Origin: Theocolax elegans
Taxonomy: Eukaryota > Arthropoda > Insecta > Hymenoptera > Cerocephalidae
Direction: 5' to 3'
NCBI GenBank assembly: GCA_026168455.1
Contig: CM047425.1
Span: forward strand, 8,530,001 to 8,594,000
Length of the DNA stretch: 64,000 bases
The notes under the pieces were generated by a model. The model worked only from the letters and a program-made list of their open reading frames with translations, ran no database searches and was not told the DNA's origin. Made by a program: the position numbers and the translations under genes. Below are positions 24,362-37,122 of this stretch, piece by piece; positions within the stretch are counted from its first letter, which is position 1, and each line of letters starts with the position of its first letter.

Positions 24362-27300
24362 ACGGGCACAGAAATAAACCGGAGGGGGGCATATTAGAAT
24401 AACAAGAAGATGAACTTTCGGATGAAGACGGGTGAAAAGCCCCCGTTGCTACGAGAGAGACTCCGCGTAGCGAGAATACGAAACGTATACCAAGAAAGAG
24501 ACGAAATCTAAGAAGACGTTCACTGTCCGTCTTTCGAATCTCATTTAATGTGCATTATCTTTTTTTGTGTTATCTCATTAAACTATTGCGATAATTAATA
24601 TATATTTTCGTATATATATTTATATACTTTCTAAATTTTTTGATTAAGCCCGAATTTTCACCAGGTAAAATAGACGCGTATAGAAATGTACGCGGGACAT
24701 CAATAACCACGCGAAAAAGTAAGATAAATAAATAAAATAAAACCGTTAGTTTGAATCGCATGAATAAAGTTAACAAGTCATTGCCCAACTTTTCGACTTT
24801 TCAATCTCTCTTTCTCTTACGCCATCTCTCTCAATTCATACGAATGAATTTAGTTCTGATTCAAAAGAATCCTCCGTGAGAAATGAAGTTTCATACGGTT
24901 GTCCCGAAGATGATGGATGCGCGCGCCGAAAAGCGACTCGTACATCATATGTGCGTATCCGTATGCGTGTGTGTGCGTATAGGTATACAGATACATACAC
25001 GTACACAAACAAGTGCGCGTAAGGAAGAAAAAGCCGCATTGACTTTCATTGGCTCGATGGTTGGCATTCGAGGCGATTCTCGCCGTAGTTTCCAGTAGAA
25101 ACTGACAAAGAAGGGTCATACACATACGTATGCACGTGTGTACGTGTGTGCTTGTTCTAAAAATTTATGCAGAGTAGCCAACAAATGACGGAGCGTCCAT
25201 ATGCAAGTGGGATTTTTTTTCCATCTGGCTCGTAGGGAGAAAAAGTCGAGCTCTCCGCGGCGCTAGAGCGTAAAAGGGAAGACGAAACGCGGTCCGACAG
25301 CGGGGAGATTTACGGATCGGAGCTCGATTGTTTTGACGGGGTTTCGTCAGCTGTGTACATATACGACTTGGAAAATCAGAGGGTAAAAAGGGGTATATAT
25401 ACCGCTCAGGTACGATATTTTTGGCCAGAAGTCAAATTTCGAGTGCAGGACAAACATACAGTTTTCCAGTCATTTCAATAGACTAGGCTCCTTTCCATCT
25501 CTCTTTAAAATTATTATTTCTTTCTTTTTCTTTTTCAAACAAGCGATTCGCTGCCGAGGAATTCTTGTCATCAAATTTTTTACCGTATTGCCGACGACAT
25601 TTACGGGGCTATTTGTCTAAATAAGACCACGTTGTAGCTCGTTATTTCGCATTCCACATAGCGGAGCCTGCATAACACTCTGTTAAACGCATTATATTAG
25701 TTGATTTAAATCTATATACCAACGACCGTACGTATATGTACTAAACTGAAACTACTTAAAATAGAATCGAGCTACAACAAATGTCGGAAGCGAAGATATA
25801 GAAACAATTTTATAGCCCTGAGTCAGCAAGCCGTAAAGTGGTGAAAAAAATATATACGTGCACACGTATATATCTATATATACGTTCTAGTCAAAATTAA
25901 AAGAGAGAAGAAAGAAAGTTGCACGTGTCCGAGCGCGATGGCATTACATAGAAAGTCCGAAGGAAGGCTATATGCGGGCGGATTCTCAATTGAAATCGTT
26001 AGCGTCCGCCGCTCACCTAACCGGCTCGTCACGGTCCATGACTCAGCTCGATCCCTCGTGCAAAACTGTATAACTCTCTTTCTCTCCATTTTTTTTTCTT
26101 CTCCTTCTGTGCTTCGTAAAGAGCGGACTTGGGCTCGCTACGTGATTTCTCCCAAAAGCGGGAGGAGATCGCGCGCGAGCGCGTTATAAAAGTGCAGTCG
26201 TGCGTAATAACGCGAAGACAACGGAGGCCACTGGTGCCGCCTATACCCCGTCGGTTCAATTTCGCGGGTGTAGGAGAGCGAAAGCGGCGCTAAGAGGGGC
26301 AAGCGGAAAATACGAATGGGAGAGCACGACAACGAGGGAAAAAGGTGCTGTAATAAAAGAAAAAAAAAAAGGAGAAGACCCGGTCGGTCGGAGCAACTAT
26401 AAAAGCCAATGATAAAAGGACACGATGGGACCGTCCGAGATGAATGATAAAATCGGTCACGGCAGAAAAGATACCTCTCAAAGAGATAAGAAAGTGCAAG
26501 CCAAGCTGCGTACTCAAGAGGGGTAGAAGGGGAAGGACGGGCAAAACGATTAGTGACAACGAGAGAATTAATATCAGCTCGTTGATCCGGAAATATTCGT
26601 CAACTAGGAAACTAATTCGAAAATACTTATATATATCTACAGTCCCGCATCATTTACTTGCGCTTTCAACTTTTCTTTCTTTCAATTATTAAAATCTATT
26701 CCTAAATACGCCAAATAAATTTGATTTATCATAAAAGATATGATATAAATTTGTCGGTAAATAAAAATGATGAATATTGAATTTATCAATAGAGGCAGAT
26801 GAATTTAAAGTTAAACAAGACAAAGCGTAATAAAAATTTCAATGGAAAAGTCAGTCTCTTCCGTATACTCTTTACTTCTATCTATCACGGCATTTTTCAT
26901 CTCAATTCTCGAATACATTCGAAGATAATAGGAAAATCGCGAAGAAGCGACGCATAAAGGAAAAGAAAACAGAGAGGTAAAAAAGGAAGATCGACACCGA
27001 GAAGATTGAAATCGAGGAGGAAGGTAGGTGCACAAAGAGAGGGAGACGGAAAGAGAGGTACAGTTAAAAAAGGAGAAAGAAGAAAGGAAAAAATAAATGA
27101 ATGCACGAGACAAAGGTGGGAGTTTCTCACCAGATAGACAGAGAAAGTGAGCAACAATATAGAAATCTTGAGGGGAGGACGGTTTAGATCCCGGGGACAG
27201 AGCTCGTCGCGGGCGAAGACGTCAGAGCGTCGCGGCGCAAGAATGGACATGACACCGCAGGATATTAAAATATTAGCGTTCGCTCGGCCTCATTTCCCTT

Positions 27301-27796
27301 TTTTTCCCCGAGGCGCCACGATATTGTGTACCTGCCAGAAAAACGTGACTCGCTTTTCGGGCGACGGCGTTGGTGGTAGCGGCGGTGGTAGCGGCGGCAG
27401 CGCCGAGGAAAAGCTCTCGCACCGGGGATGAAAAATGGGCGGCGTAGGGTCCTCGATTACAGGCCCGACGTATTAATGGCCTGTCAGCCGATGTATTATC
27501 GCACGAGTCGAGCGTTTACCTCCTTCTCTTCCTGAAAAAAACGTATATAGGTATATTTTGAGTAGCACGCATTTCGCGACCCTTCTGAGGTTAGGTTGAC
27601 AAAAAAAATGTGAAAGTAGACTCGACGCGCGGCCCTAACCGCACGTCAGCTAAACTACTTTAGCCCTGTCGTTTGAATTTCAATTCCGATCCCTTCGAAG
27701 AGAGAACTTGCAGCTATTTTACAGTCGCTGCTCTTATTGTCATGGGTACGCGCTTTCGATTTGCCTGTTTACTTATATTCAACGACTCGACGATAC

Positions 27797-27836
27797 GAGG
27801 TTCCGAGGATTCGAGGATCTGAGGATCCGAGGATAC
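27797..27836. repeat. 8-bp tandem repeat
   Basis: Five consecutive units of consensus GAGGATYC, with GAGG starting at 27797, 27805, 27813, 27821 and 27829. Confidence 0.85.
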
Positions 27837-29065
27837 GTCAAAATCGAAAGGGGAGTTATTCGCCTGGAATCGCTTTGTAAATCTTCGATGATGCATCTTA
27901 TATAACCAATTTAATTTCATGATTTCGTAGTACCATTCAATACCTCTTTTCCATTTTACAGACACTCTCCTTGTTATCACTTTATTCATTCTTCACAATA
28001 CCATAAATATCTTATTTTATTCAAATTATTTTGTATAATTTGATAGATTACTTATTTTTACTTAAATTTTTATTTTTATTTGAATGCTATATACATAATA
28101 ATCTACTTGAAATACTGTTTTATTGAAAGGACAAGCTATAGTGTCAAAATCAATACAAATAATTTTCAATATTTTATTGATAGTAATTATTAAATAAATT
28201 TAATATTTTGGATATTATGAGTCATATAAGTATTCCAAAAAGTCAATATTTTTAGTCTGGATAAACCCAAATATATTTCTTATTTTAGTTGAACATTTTC
28301 TTTTAAATGAGCCAAACTAAACGTCAATACGATGAAAATAAAAGAGATTTTTATTATATATATATATTATATACTTTAATATATATATATTTGTATCTAA
28401 ATAATGGTTTTTAATAATATAAATATAAATAATAATTATTACATTATAATGCATAATACATTTATTATTAATTTAATTCGGTTTATTAATTAGTATAATA
28501 CTTGATATTCTGCAAATTTTAAATGCACTACATAATAATAAAATTCTTTTGAAAATAAATTCAAAGTAAATTAAATAAATTACTGAAAATATTCGTAAAT
28601 ACGTATATAACTTTTATGTTTAATCTTCTAATTGAAAAATAGCATCTATTTTTTTATCATTATCATTATTTACAAAAACGTATAAGCATAGATGTTAAAA
28701 ATTTATACGAATACATGTTTATTATAACAGAAAATGAATACCAAGTCAATGGAAATAATATAAATTGATTTAATAATATAATTGTTGTACATATTTACAA
28801 TATTATATAAACGTTGTATAATAAAATAAATAAATATTTCCATAATTATATCTAAATTGAATTGGACTAGACCGATAAAGCGCGAAAACAATTTAAATTT
28901 AACCATTAGGAAATTCACTTAGCTGGTGTACGAGGAAAATTGCCGCTATCAAGTTTCAAAGAGCGCGCGGCGTAAAGCACGTATCGTATATAATTCGCAA
29001 AAAGCGCGCGCAACTGCTCTCGCCTCGAAATCGTACGTGCTTTCGTTGCGATGAAAAGAAGAGAG

Positions 29066-29109
29066 AGGGAAGGAAGGAAGGAAGGAAGGAGGGAGGGAGG
29101 GAGGGAGGG
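29066..29109. repeat. (GGAA)n then (GGGA)n polypurine tract
   Basis: About six GGAA units followed by five GGGA units, making a 44-nt uninterrupted purine run. Confidence 0.95.
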
Positions 29110-30196
29110 TGAAAAAAAGCGTGGCGAAGTACGAGGAGCGAGATACGAGAGGTGGAAAGAAGTCGTAGTAGCGCAGGAAGAGGAAGCTGTAGCAGGGTGA
29201 GGAAAAAAAGGAAGTCTCGCGTGTATATAGGTATACCTTGGAAAAACATAGAAACAGAGATAGACGTGTGCGCACCGGCTCATTACTCGCGGAGAATCGC
29301 GCCCGTGAGAGTTTACGAGACACCGAGGAAATCTCACCGGTCACGAGACAATAATTTCGTAGCATCGCGCGTCTCCAACTATAAAAAAAAAGGAGAGAGA
29401 GAGAAGAACTGCGAGAAAGAGAAAGGTGCGTTTATGGCCACAGGGCCAATACGCCGTGATAAACAATGCGAGTACCCGCGAGCGTTTATTGTTTCGCCCA
29501 CGGGGATCGCGCAATGCCGAGATTTCGGGCTTTTTTAACTGCCACGCTCTCGCGCCTCGTTCTCCGACGGATTTATGAAAACCTTTTATATTGGCTGCTC
29601 GGCTTTCCGCCCCACGAGTTTCAATAGAAAACCTCGGCTGGTACAAAACTACCCCGCCTACCAAATATGGATTTTCACTTTTTATTTTTCCTGTCTCAAA
29701 CCCCCAACCCCCCTCCCGCTCTCTCATTCTGTTTCTTCATATTGACCATAAATGTTATAGGTACAATTTTTTAAAACTATTAATTGCACGTGACCGTTGA
29801 TACGTATACGTAATTAATTAGCTTACCCTTGTATTATGTAGCATTAATAAAGAATTATAAAAACACAAGGTATTTTCAATGAAAATTAATGAAATCTTAT
29901 TAATATTCGGAAAGGCGAAAGAAAGGGGTTTTTAAATGTTTAAACTCTCAAATGAATTATGTCAGAGCTGAAAATCATTTTAATAGGTATACACAGAATG
30001 AGAGATGGATGAAGAAAAATTAAGGAGTACGTGGTAGATTTCTCATTGTAATCCCGCAAAGAAAAATCGAGCTTAATCCCTCCTGCTTTGAAGAATGAAT
30101 AATATCCGATGAAACCGAAGTGTAACGGCATCCGCCTCGAGCGCTCGAGAATAACTCGAAGGAAAAAGATAAATGTCGCATTCGCGGCTCGAGCGC

Positions 30197-30216
30197 ATCC
30201 TCCTCCTCCTCCTCCT
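30197..30216. repeat. (TCC)n tract
   Basis: Six TCC units. Confidence 0.85.
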
Positions 30217-32060
30217 TCTCCCATTCCATGTTGGCCTCCCAGTGAGTAGCAGCAGTAGCACCAGCACAGCAGCACCTAGTAGGTATATATACCGTTTCTT
30301 ATCCTCGTGCACTTTCGCTTCCCCTTTTCGCAAAAGCACGGAAAGCGACTCGGTTCTTCTTGATTGCAAGGGAGAGAACGAACCGTAGGTTCACCGTGCT
30401 ACTGAAAAATGAGAGTTTTCTCGTCGACGTGCACCGGTAGAAAAGAGCCGATTTATCATCGGTGCCGTGACGACGAAACTCATAGTCTCGAGGCGTGTCG
30501 AGCGAATTCGCGGTCGCCGTTATACGTATGTACATATCCTCCATTGGTCCGCCAACCAACACCCTTCCCTTCCCGACTTTTCTGACACTCGTGCAACTTT
30601 CTTCTTACGCCTGTCTACCTTGAACGCTCTTACTTCTCAGACTTTTACTTCCTTTTCCTACTTTGTCTCTTTACTTTTCTCTCGCGGAAATATGAAGTGC
30701 ATTAAAATAATGAGATGTGTTTTCGCTCTTGTATGGTTTTAAAAAGTTTTTTCCTTATATCCTATCCGTATACCAACGAAAGCTACGGCCGCACCAACGA
30801 TCTTTACCACTTTTCACGGAAGTTTTAACCGATCGCTTGTAAGTAAACAATTTACGTTACGAATAACATTAAATTGTAATAAAAGTAAAATGGGGAAAAA
30901 GGAAGAAAGGGAAGAAAAAACGATGAACGATATAGATAAATCCTTTGATAACCGAGGCTTTGATGTACGGTTACATTAAAATGTCAAACAACCACACCCC
31001 TGCACTGGTATAGGATAAAAACGGCCGTTATACAAAGGCGCCTATCGGCCAGTGGCTCGATTCACACTTTTAATTAATCAAACTAGCTGCTTCGTTGAAG
31101 ATTAAAGCTCGCGAACCTCGTCGCCAGCCAGGATCCAGGGGAAAAGGAGCACCAAAAGAATTACGAAGAGGGAGAAAGAAGAGAGAGTTGGTTGGGTATC
31201 GACAAAGCCAGGCTTTGCGTTGTAGTGACTCAATCCTGATGGCGTCGATGAAGCACACGTCACTATATACGTCGAAGCAGGAGGGTTCTAACGCTATACG
31301 AGAGCCGCTACTTGATTTTTCTTTGAAAGACGAGAGGAAACGCGAAAACACCGAGATTCTCCACATCGAGTGCTATGATCTTGTTTAGAAACGTAAAGAG
31401 ATACCCAGACGTCGACGTACACGATTAGACGTACTCGGTTGGCACTCGTGACGCATCGCTCATCGTTCTACGTATACTAAACTACGGATCGGTTACCTTT
31501 GATCCTTTCTATACGAATCTACGTCTATGTAGCTCGTGAATTTTTTAACGGAGCGGCTGGTGAAATGCTCCATTATATTATAGCGAGATTTGCTACTTAG
31601 AACTCGGATCCTCTTGCCTGTTCAACTCTATCGGATACGCGTGCGTATACTTATTATAACTATCTACAAATAAACACTTTGTATAGATTTGTGATGGAAT
31701 GGTTACATGTCGTTGTAGGTGTATATATGTGTGTAAACTAAATAGAAATCGATGAATACTTGGCAAATTAAAAAAATTATTTTGATGAAAAGGCAGTTGA
31801 TTGAAAAAGTTGCGAGGACGGTGACATTTTTAGTGAAACTGTTGAAACAAAGGAGAATCAAGCGATTAACTCGAACTGTAAATGAAATATATCCACAATA
31901 ACGGGAGGACAATGGGACGTCCGAAAAGAAAGTGCGGAAGGGGAGCTATGACTCGTTTAGTATTTCAATAGGAAACAAAAAGATGGCAGCGACGCGCGAA
32001 CGCGCGGAGGGATGGTAGGGAGTGAGAGAGACTCGGTCGGATCGGCGTGATAACGACGAG

Positions 32061-32080
32061 GCCGCCGCCGCCGCCGGCGG
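32061..32080. repeat. (GCC)n tract
   Basis: Six GCC/CCG units, turning into GGCGG. Confidence 0.85.
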
Positions 32081-33276
32081 GTCAGAAAGGGCCCGGCGTC
32101 GCGCCCCGAACCCGCGGATTAAAAGCTTTCCCTCCCTTGGTGCCACCTACTCATCCCCTCGCTCGTCGGTAGACGGACTTTCATAGCCGCGTCACCTCGG
32201 CTAATCAATACGAGCGCACGCCGCGCTTTCGCTCGAAAGTGTTATCTTACATAACTTGGCGAGGGGTGGCTCGAAAATCCTGGCGCACGTCCGATGGCGC
32301 GTGCCCTGCTAATTGAGGAATTCCCTGTGCCGGTTAGACGCACTGCGCAGTTTTGTACCCGCGTACCAAGGGTAAACCTCTCTCTTTCGCTTGCTCTCTC
32401 TCTTTCTGTGTACTTTGGCTTGCCCATCTGATTATCCCCGCCGGCAATTAAGGGATTTACGTATATCTCGCTCGGCCGTCATTACTTGTAATGAAGGGTA
32501 ACGCGCCTTCGAGATCTCTTGGGCTAGGGTGCAACCGCCCGTTTATGTTACATACCGTATATGTCCTCTATACGTGTATATACATATTACATATACTCTC
32601 TCACATGTGCGACCCCCGTACCGTGAAATATTTATTTTCTTTTTACGACCGGACACGAGAAATTGCTTCGTTACACCAAATATTTGCACCCTTCTAATGA
32701 ATTATTTAGCAAAAAATCGCATTTCCTTAAAATTTCCTTTTTCTACTATTTAATTTGATGCACAAGTTTCTAATTAATTTATATATGATACAGTTGATGT
32801 GTTGTTAGTTGAATTAAAAATTGTATGTGTAGCGGAGCGACTAAGGAATGTTAACAAAATCGATAACCAAAAGGATTTATTAAATAATTAAATCCAAGAT
32901 AATCTTACAATGAATATTTAATTAATTTTTTATTAATCTATCGTTTCCGAAGATAAAAACGTGGCGTACTGTACTGAAAAAAAAACGTTTAAAATAATAA
33001 TCTGCGTATTATTAAATAATGTACTTGACTCGCTAGTTCGCGATAGCGTTAATTTAAGCCGATAAAGAGTATACATATATATAGATAGTGGAAAGGTCGA
33101 ATCTGAATAGTAATATATTTCGAGGGAGCATCAAAGTTGAAAAGAAAAAGATGGATAGGTGTAGACCGTCGTCGAAACTGTCGGTAATTCCAAGTGAATG
33201 AAGAGTCGGCGCGACCATCAAACTCTCCAAAGTTACCGGTAAGAATCTTTAGGCAAGTGTGATCCCTCTCTTGCAG

Positions 33277-33299
33277 AAGTGTGGAAGTACCAAGTGCAA
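33277..33299 (+). other. Possible 23-nt micro-exon
   Basis: A pyrimidine-rich acceptor (CCCTCTCTTGCAG, ending at 33276) is followed 23 nt later by a GTGAGT donor at 33300. Both signals are good for their size, but there is no evidence of frame or of partner exons. It could be a chance pairing. Confidence 0.2.
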
Positions 33300-33362
33300 G
33301 TGAGTTGTGCTATAGGACAAGCGCATACGAACCTAGCACTCACCCACGCCCACACACACAGA

Positions 33363-33366
33363 CATA

Positions 33367-33401
<35 letters not shown>
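33363..33401. repeat. (TA)n microsatellite
   Basis: TA units with one TGTA interruption. Confidence 0.9.
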
Positions 33402-33403
<2 letters not shown>

Positions 33404-33623
33404 TTACAAGATCTCGCATCGGTCTCTCTCGCGGGGCCTGTCGAAGCCGTCGCATTAATAATTCGAGCCCCTAAACTCCTCGATAAATTAGGCTAACAAA
33501 GTTCTCTCGCGTGCTTGTTATAATCCCCGGGCTTTCTCCCAGCAGGGCCCCTTCTCTCTCGGTCTATATCGTGCACCGCTATCTTGCCCGTACACTAACC
33601 CGCGGAGAAGTCGCGAAGGTGCG

Positions 33624-33645
33624 CCACCACCACCACCACCACCAC
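33624..33645. repeat. (CAC)n microsatellite
   Basis: Seven CAC units. Confidence 0.9.
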
Positions 33646-36248
33646 ACCCGCCACCCTTTAAACCTTTTGCCTTCCCCTTTTTCCACCCACCCTTACGATC
33701 CCTATACGTTACGTCGCGCAGACGCTCCCATACCGTCGAAGGAGTTCGTGAATGATGATTCTCTTGGGGGTAACGCCGCTGAGAATTTTCCTTTCACGAG
33801 GAACGAGAACGAATATGGCAGTTCGACAGGATGTGCCCTCCTCCCCCACCCCTCCTCCGCGTTATATTTACGCGAGAAACTTACGCGCCTCGATCGCTCG
33901 GATAAGGTGCAACCGATAAATAACATTTTATGGTTTTATTACTCGATTAGACTTAGATTATATTCCCTTAACTTTATACTTTTCTTTATCTAAACTTACC
34001 GCGTTATTTATCCTGTTATTACTTTTATTATACTTTTATTACCGAACACGAGAATAGATATTCGTTCGCCAACTATTATTCAAAATATATATATATAATA
34101 CCGTAACATATTTTTCTCTCGAATATTTAGTTATTTCACCATACTCATATTGTACATAGTCTTCCCTTTCTTGAATAATAAACTGCAAATTCTAATGAAA
34201 TCTGAGCTAAAATTATATAAACCTCTTCCTCTATACGAGAACTGAAATGAACCTCGATCTTGGCTCGGATTTCATTACAAGGTTAATTGTATCTTGGTGC
34301 ATCTATAATTAAACGTACGGTGTTTTCATAAGTTATAACAATATGAATACCTTTCCTTTTTTTTAACAATAACTACTAAGATTTAACAATATCGATAAGA
34401 TTATAATCTGCGTCGTCAAATTATTAAATTCTATTTTTAAGTGTGCGGAAAAGAAAATTTCAATTAATCAAAAGTAAAGTATAAATGAAAGTTTGCGAAG
34501 AAGTTGAATATTTGATAAGCGAAACGTTTCATCTCTTGGTTATAACTTTGAACGCCCGATGAAACTTTGAGCATAGACAATATTAATGACTTGGCGGACT
34601 AACCGTGAACCGAATGAATCCATGGCTGAAAATTGGATCCGCACGATGCAACGTATATAAGCGTCATATATATACATATACCTCGTGGATTAGAATTTGA
34701 ACGTGTTCCCGCAGAATTGAGATTGCTAATCGGTGTAGATTGTGCCGTTACACAAATTACGTTTGAACGCGAATATTTCAATAATTCGATTGGGTTGTCC
34801 AATAGAAGGACGTTTCGAGTGAAGAAGAAGAAACATGCGGGATTTAGTTGATGAAACTCACGAGTATTACAAAACAGATAGGTGGAGAGGACGGAATGGT
34901 TGAAGTATCGTTTTATCGGCTTATTGGTGAATCTCGCAAGGAAAGATGTAACTGGCGTAGTATTCCACGAGATTTTACGGTCGTTTCCGCGAGCGCGTCG
35001 GTATGGGTCCGGGGACGCCGCGACGGTATGACATTTTGCATTTATGAAAACGCAGCCCATAAAAGAGTGGAAAAAGCTGTTTTCATTCGCTCGACCTGAC
35101 GGTTTTTTTTTTCTTCCTCTCTCTCTCTTCCTCTCTTCGTCTCTTCTTCGCACGACGAGCCGAGTCTTGGCTCTTGACGCGCGACGAATAAGGGATAAAA
35201 AGGGTTTTTTAAAGGCGGACACGCGGTATACTAGTTTTACGAGCGCAGTATACAACGGAACGAAGATAACTTTTTTGTAATATGCGGAGATTGCGTTCGG
35301 GAAGTTAAGAAACTAAAAATCGGGTCACACGCACGGTGGGACACCTCCTCGAACCTCTCACTCCCCCACCAAGAGATTTTAACGTCTTTGGCTTACTTCG
35401 CGAGGTGTTTTTACGCGTTTCGCCCATTTTACTCACTCCCCCCATTTTGCAGTTTACGCACAACTTCCTTTCTTTCGATTTAGTGACTCTCGAATACCCG
35501 GGAAACAATTTTACCGTCTACTCGAGCATTAAAACGTACTAAGAACTCGTTTTCTTATAGGATTTTTAAAACGATAGAATTTTATCGAGTGAACAATGAA
35601 ACGGAAAGTCAAAGCGCGCTGAACGAAAAGCACTTGGAATTAAGCATTTCAAATGAATCTTTACTCCCCAACTTGTCTCGTATATACCTATAGATAATAA
35701 ATTACCGAAAGAAACTTTTTATTTCAAAAGTATTAAAAAGAATCGTTTGAGAAAATCCGGCAACCCCGCGCCACCGGAAACCATATACATTTGCGACTTT
35801 CTGGTGCACAACATTATAAAACGTCTACGTGTACGTGTGTGTGTGCGCGTGTATACATATAGATGTATAATCAGAACAGAAGGTTAATATAGAGCTCGTA
35901 TAGAAGCATAATTAGTTATCGGGATGCTGCGCGTCAAAGTCATTTTCAAAGACCGGTAGGGGATATTCCCCATTCAGAGCGTATAACTCGGAGGAGGCGC
36001 GGAACTCGAGTGACTGAAGCACCGAGCGTGACATATCCGATTCGGAAATGATAATAACGCCCTCCGAGGACCGAAAATCGCGAGAGGCGGCAAAGGGGCT
36101 CCGACTCACTCGAATGGCTTCGCGCGAACAATCGTCCGAGATTTTTGTCGTAATTAAGCCGTGCGCGAGCACGCGGGCTATATACCTCTCTCGCCTTCCC
36201 GTGGAACAATGCCGGATTTCGCGCATTGTTACGGACCGAGCGACCGAG

Positions 36249-36271
36249 GGAGAGAGAGAGAGAGCGAGAGA
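36249..36271. repeat. (GA)n tract
   Basis: GA tract with one C, followed nearby by a G9-like run. Confidence 0.85.
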
Positions 36272-36400
36272 GTGAGTCAAAGGGACGGCGGAGAGAGGGG
36301 GGGGGAAGGAGAGGGCCTTATCGCTGCTCCAGCAGCCTACTCTCCTCTCTCTCTCTTCTTGGAGTTGAGTCTACAGTAGGGTAGAACTGGCTTCGCGTAT

Positions 36401-36436
36401 ACGGCTAAATGCCGCTAAATGCCGCTAAATACCGCT
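36401..36436. repeat. 10-bp tandem repeat
   Basis: Three and a half copies of GCCGCTAAAT with few changes. Confidence 0.85.
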
Positions 36437-36780
36437 TTGTTGCTTGTCGCGGTTAATCACTGTCAAAATAGCCCAAAGCGCGCACCCACGCTTCTCAGTC
36501 CCTTCTCTCGTCTTGTTTCGCGTTGTCCCTGCTCTCCTCCTTCCGTACCGCATTTTCTTCGCCTCGAAATCGCCCGATAATGTGGTTACCTCCGCACCAC
36601 TGGCTAATAATCCTCTTTTGCCTCCGAGCTATACCGTTAATTAGCGTCTTTTACGGCTTTCGTTTCGGCTCTTTTCGCCACGGTTCATTCAATTTTTTGT
36701 TCCACCCTATCGAATTGTTTTTAAAAACGCTTTCGCTCGTATACACCAGGAACGAAGAAACGCGTATCGTTCAGGTTGTC

Positions 36781-36783
<3 letters not shown>

Positions 36784-36840
<57 letters not shown>
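36784..36840. repeat. (TA)n microsatellite, longest in window
   Basis: About 28 uninterrupted TA units. TA/CA-rich DNA continues to about 36880. Confidence 0.95.
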
Positions 36841-36841
<1 letters not shown>

Positions 36842-37082
36842 TTATATATATACACACACATATATATATACATACATCTTTATTGGCGGGTCTGGGTATT
36901 CACGTATGCCTTAATTAATGTCGCTGTGTGGGCTTTCCAAGCCCTCATTCAAATTATTTCAGTCATAAATAAAGAGGACTCTGAATAGGTTATTGTTATA
37001 CCCTACCTCGCATTTCTCTTACAATACAGCTTCTCCCTATTGCACAATTATAAAATTATTTTCACTTTTTCTTATACATAAA

Positions 37083-37122
37083 TTCTAATGTAAAATGTTT
37101 TTTTTTCTGTTTACAGGTAAGC
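37083..37122 (+). promoter_or_regulatory. Candidate recursive splice site (ratcheting point) 2
   Basis: A TTCTAATG branchpoint-like motif (37083-37090) is followed by a T-rich tract (37097-37112) and TTACAG joined to GTAAGC, the junction being 37116/37117. The branch A to AG distance, about 29 nt, is normal. A consensus GTAAGT donor follows at 37163, making a 46-nt recursive-exon-like unit (37117-37162), open only in the first frame because GTAAG puts TAA in the second. It has the same strand and architecture as the site at 9550, 27.6 kb upstream, which fits one long plus-strand intron. Confidence 0.6.

Larger units (their letters stand above)
24362..33362. other. Non-coding stretch including an extreme AT-rich desert
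   Basis: GC-richer islands (25,900-26,450, 27,150-27,480, 29,000-29,700, 31,950-32,500) alternate with AT-rich DNA. The segment 27,980-28,900 is almost pure A/T with runs of TA and ATAA. A possible 23-nt micro-exon lies at 33277-33299. Open frames here are short, repeat-driven or unrecognised. Confidence 0.6.
33402..37082. other. Non-coding stretch before splice candidate 2
   Basis: Contains a CAC triplet tract (33624-33645), a GC-rich island (35,900-36,720) with GA runs, a 10-bp tandem repeat and the longest TA tract of the window. Minus-strand open frames at 34599-35255 and 35912-36280 have no recognised domain; the second has coding-like composition in its last ~75 codons but no splice or homology support. 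Confidence 0.55.

Noticed and set aside
34599..35255. 218-codon minus-strand open frame
   Set aside because: Residue order looks random, includes a basic simple repeat, and no family or splice context was recognised.
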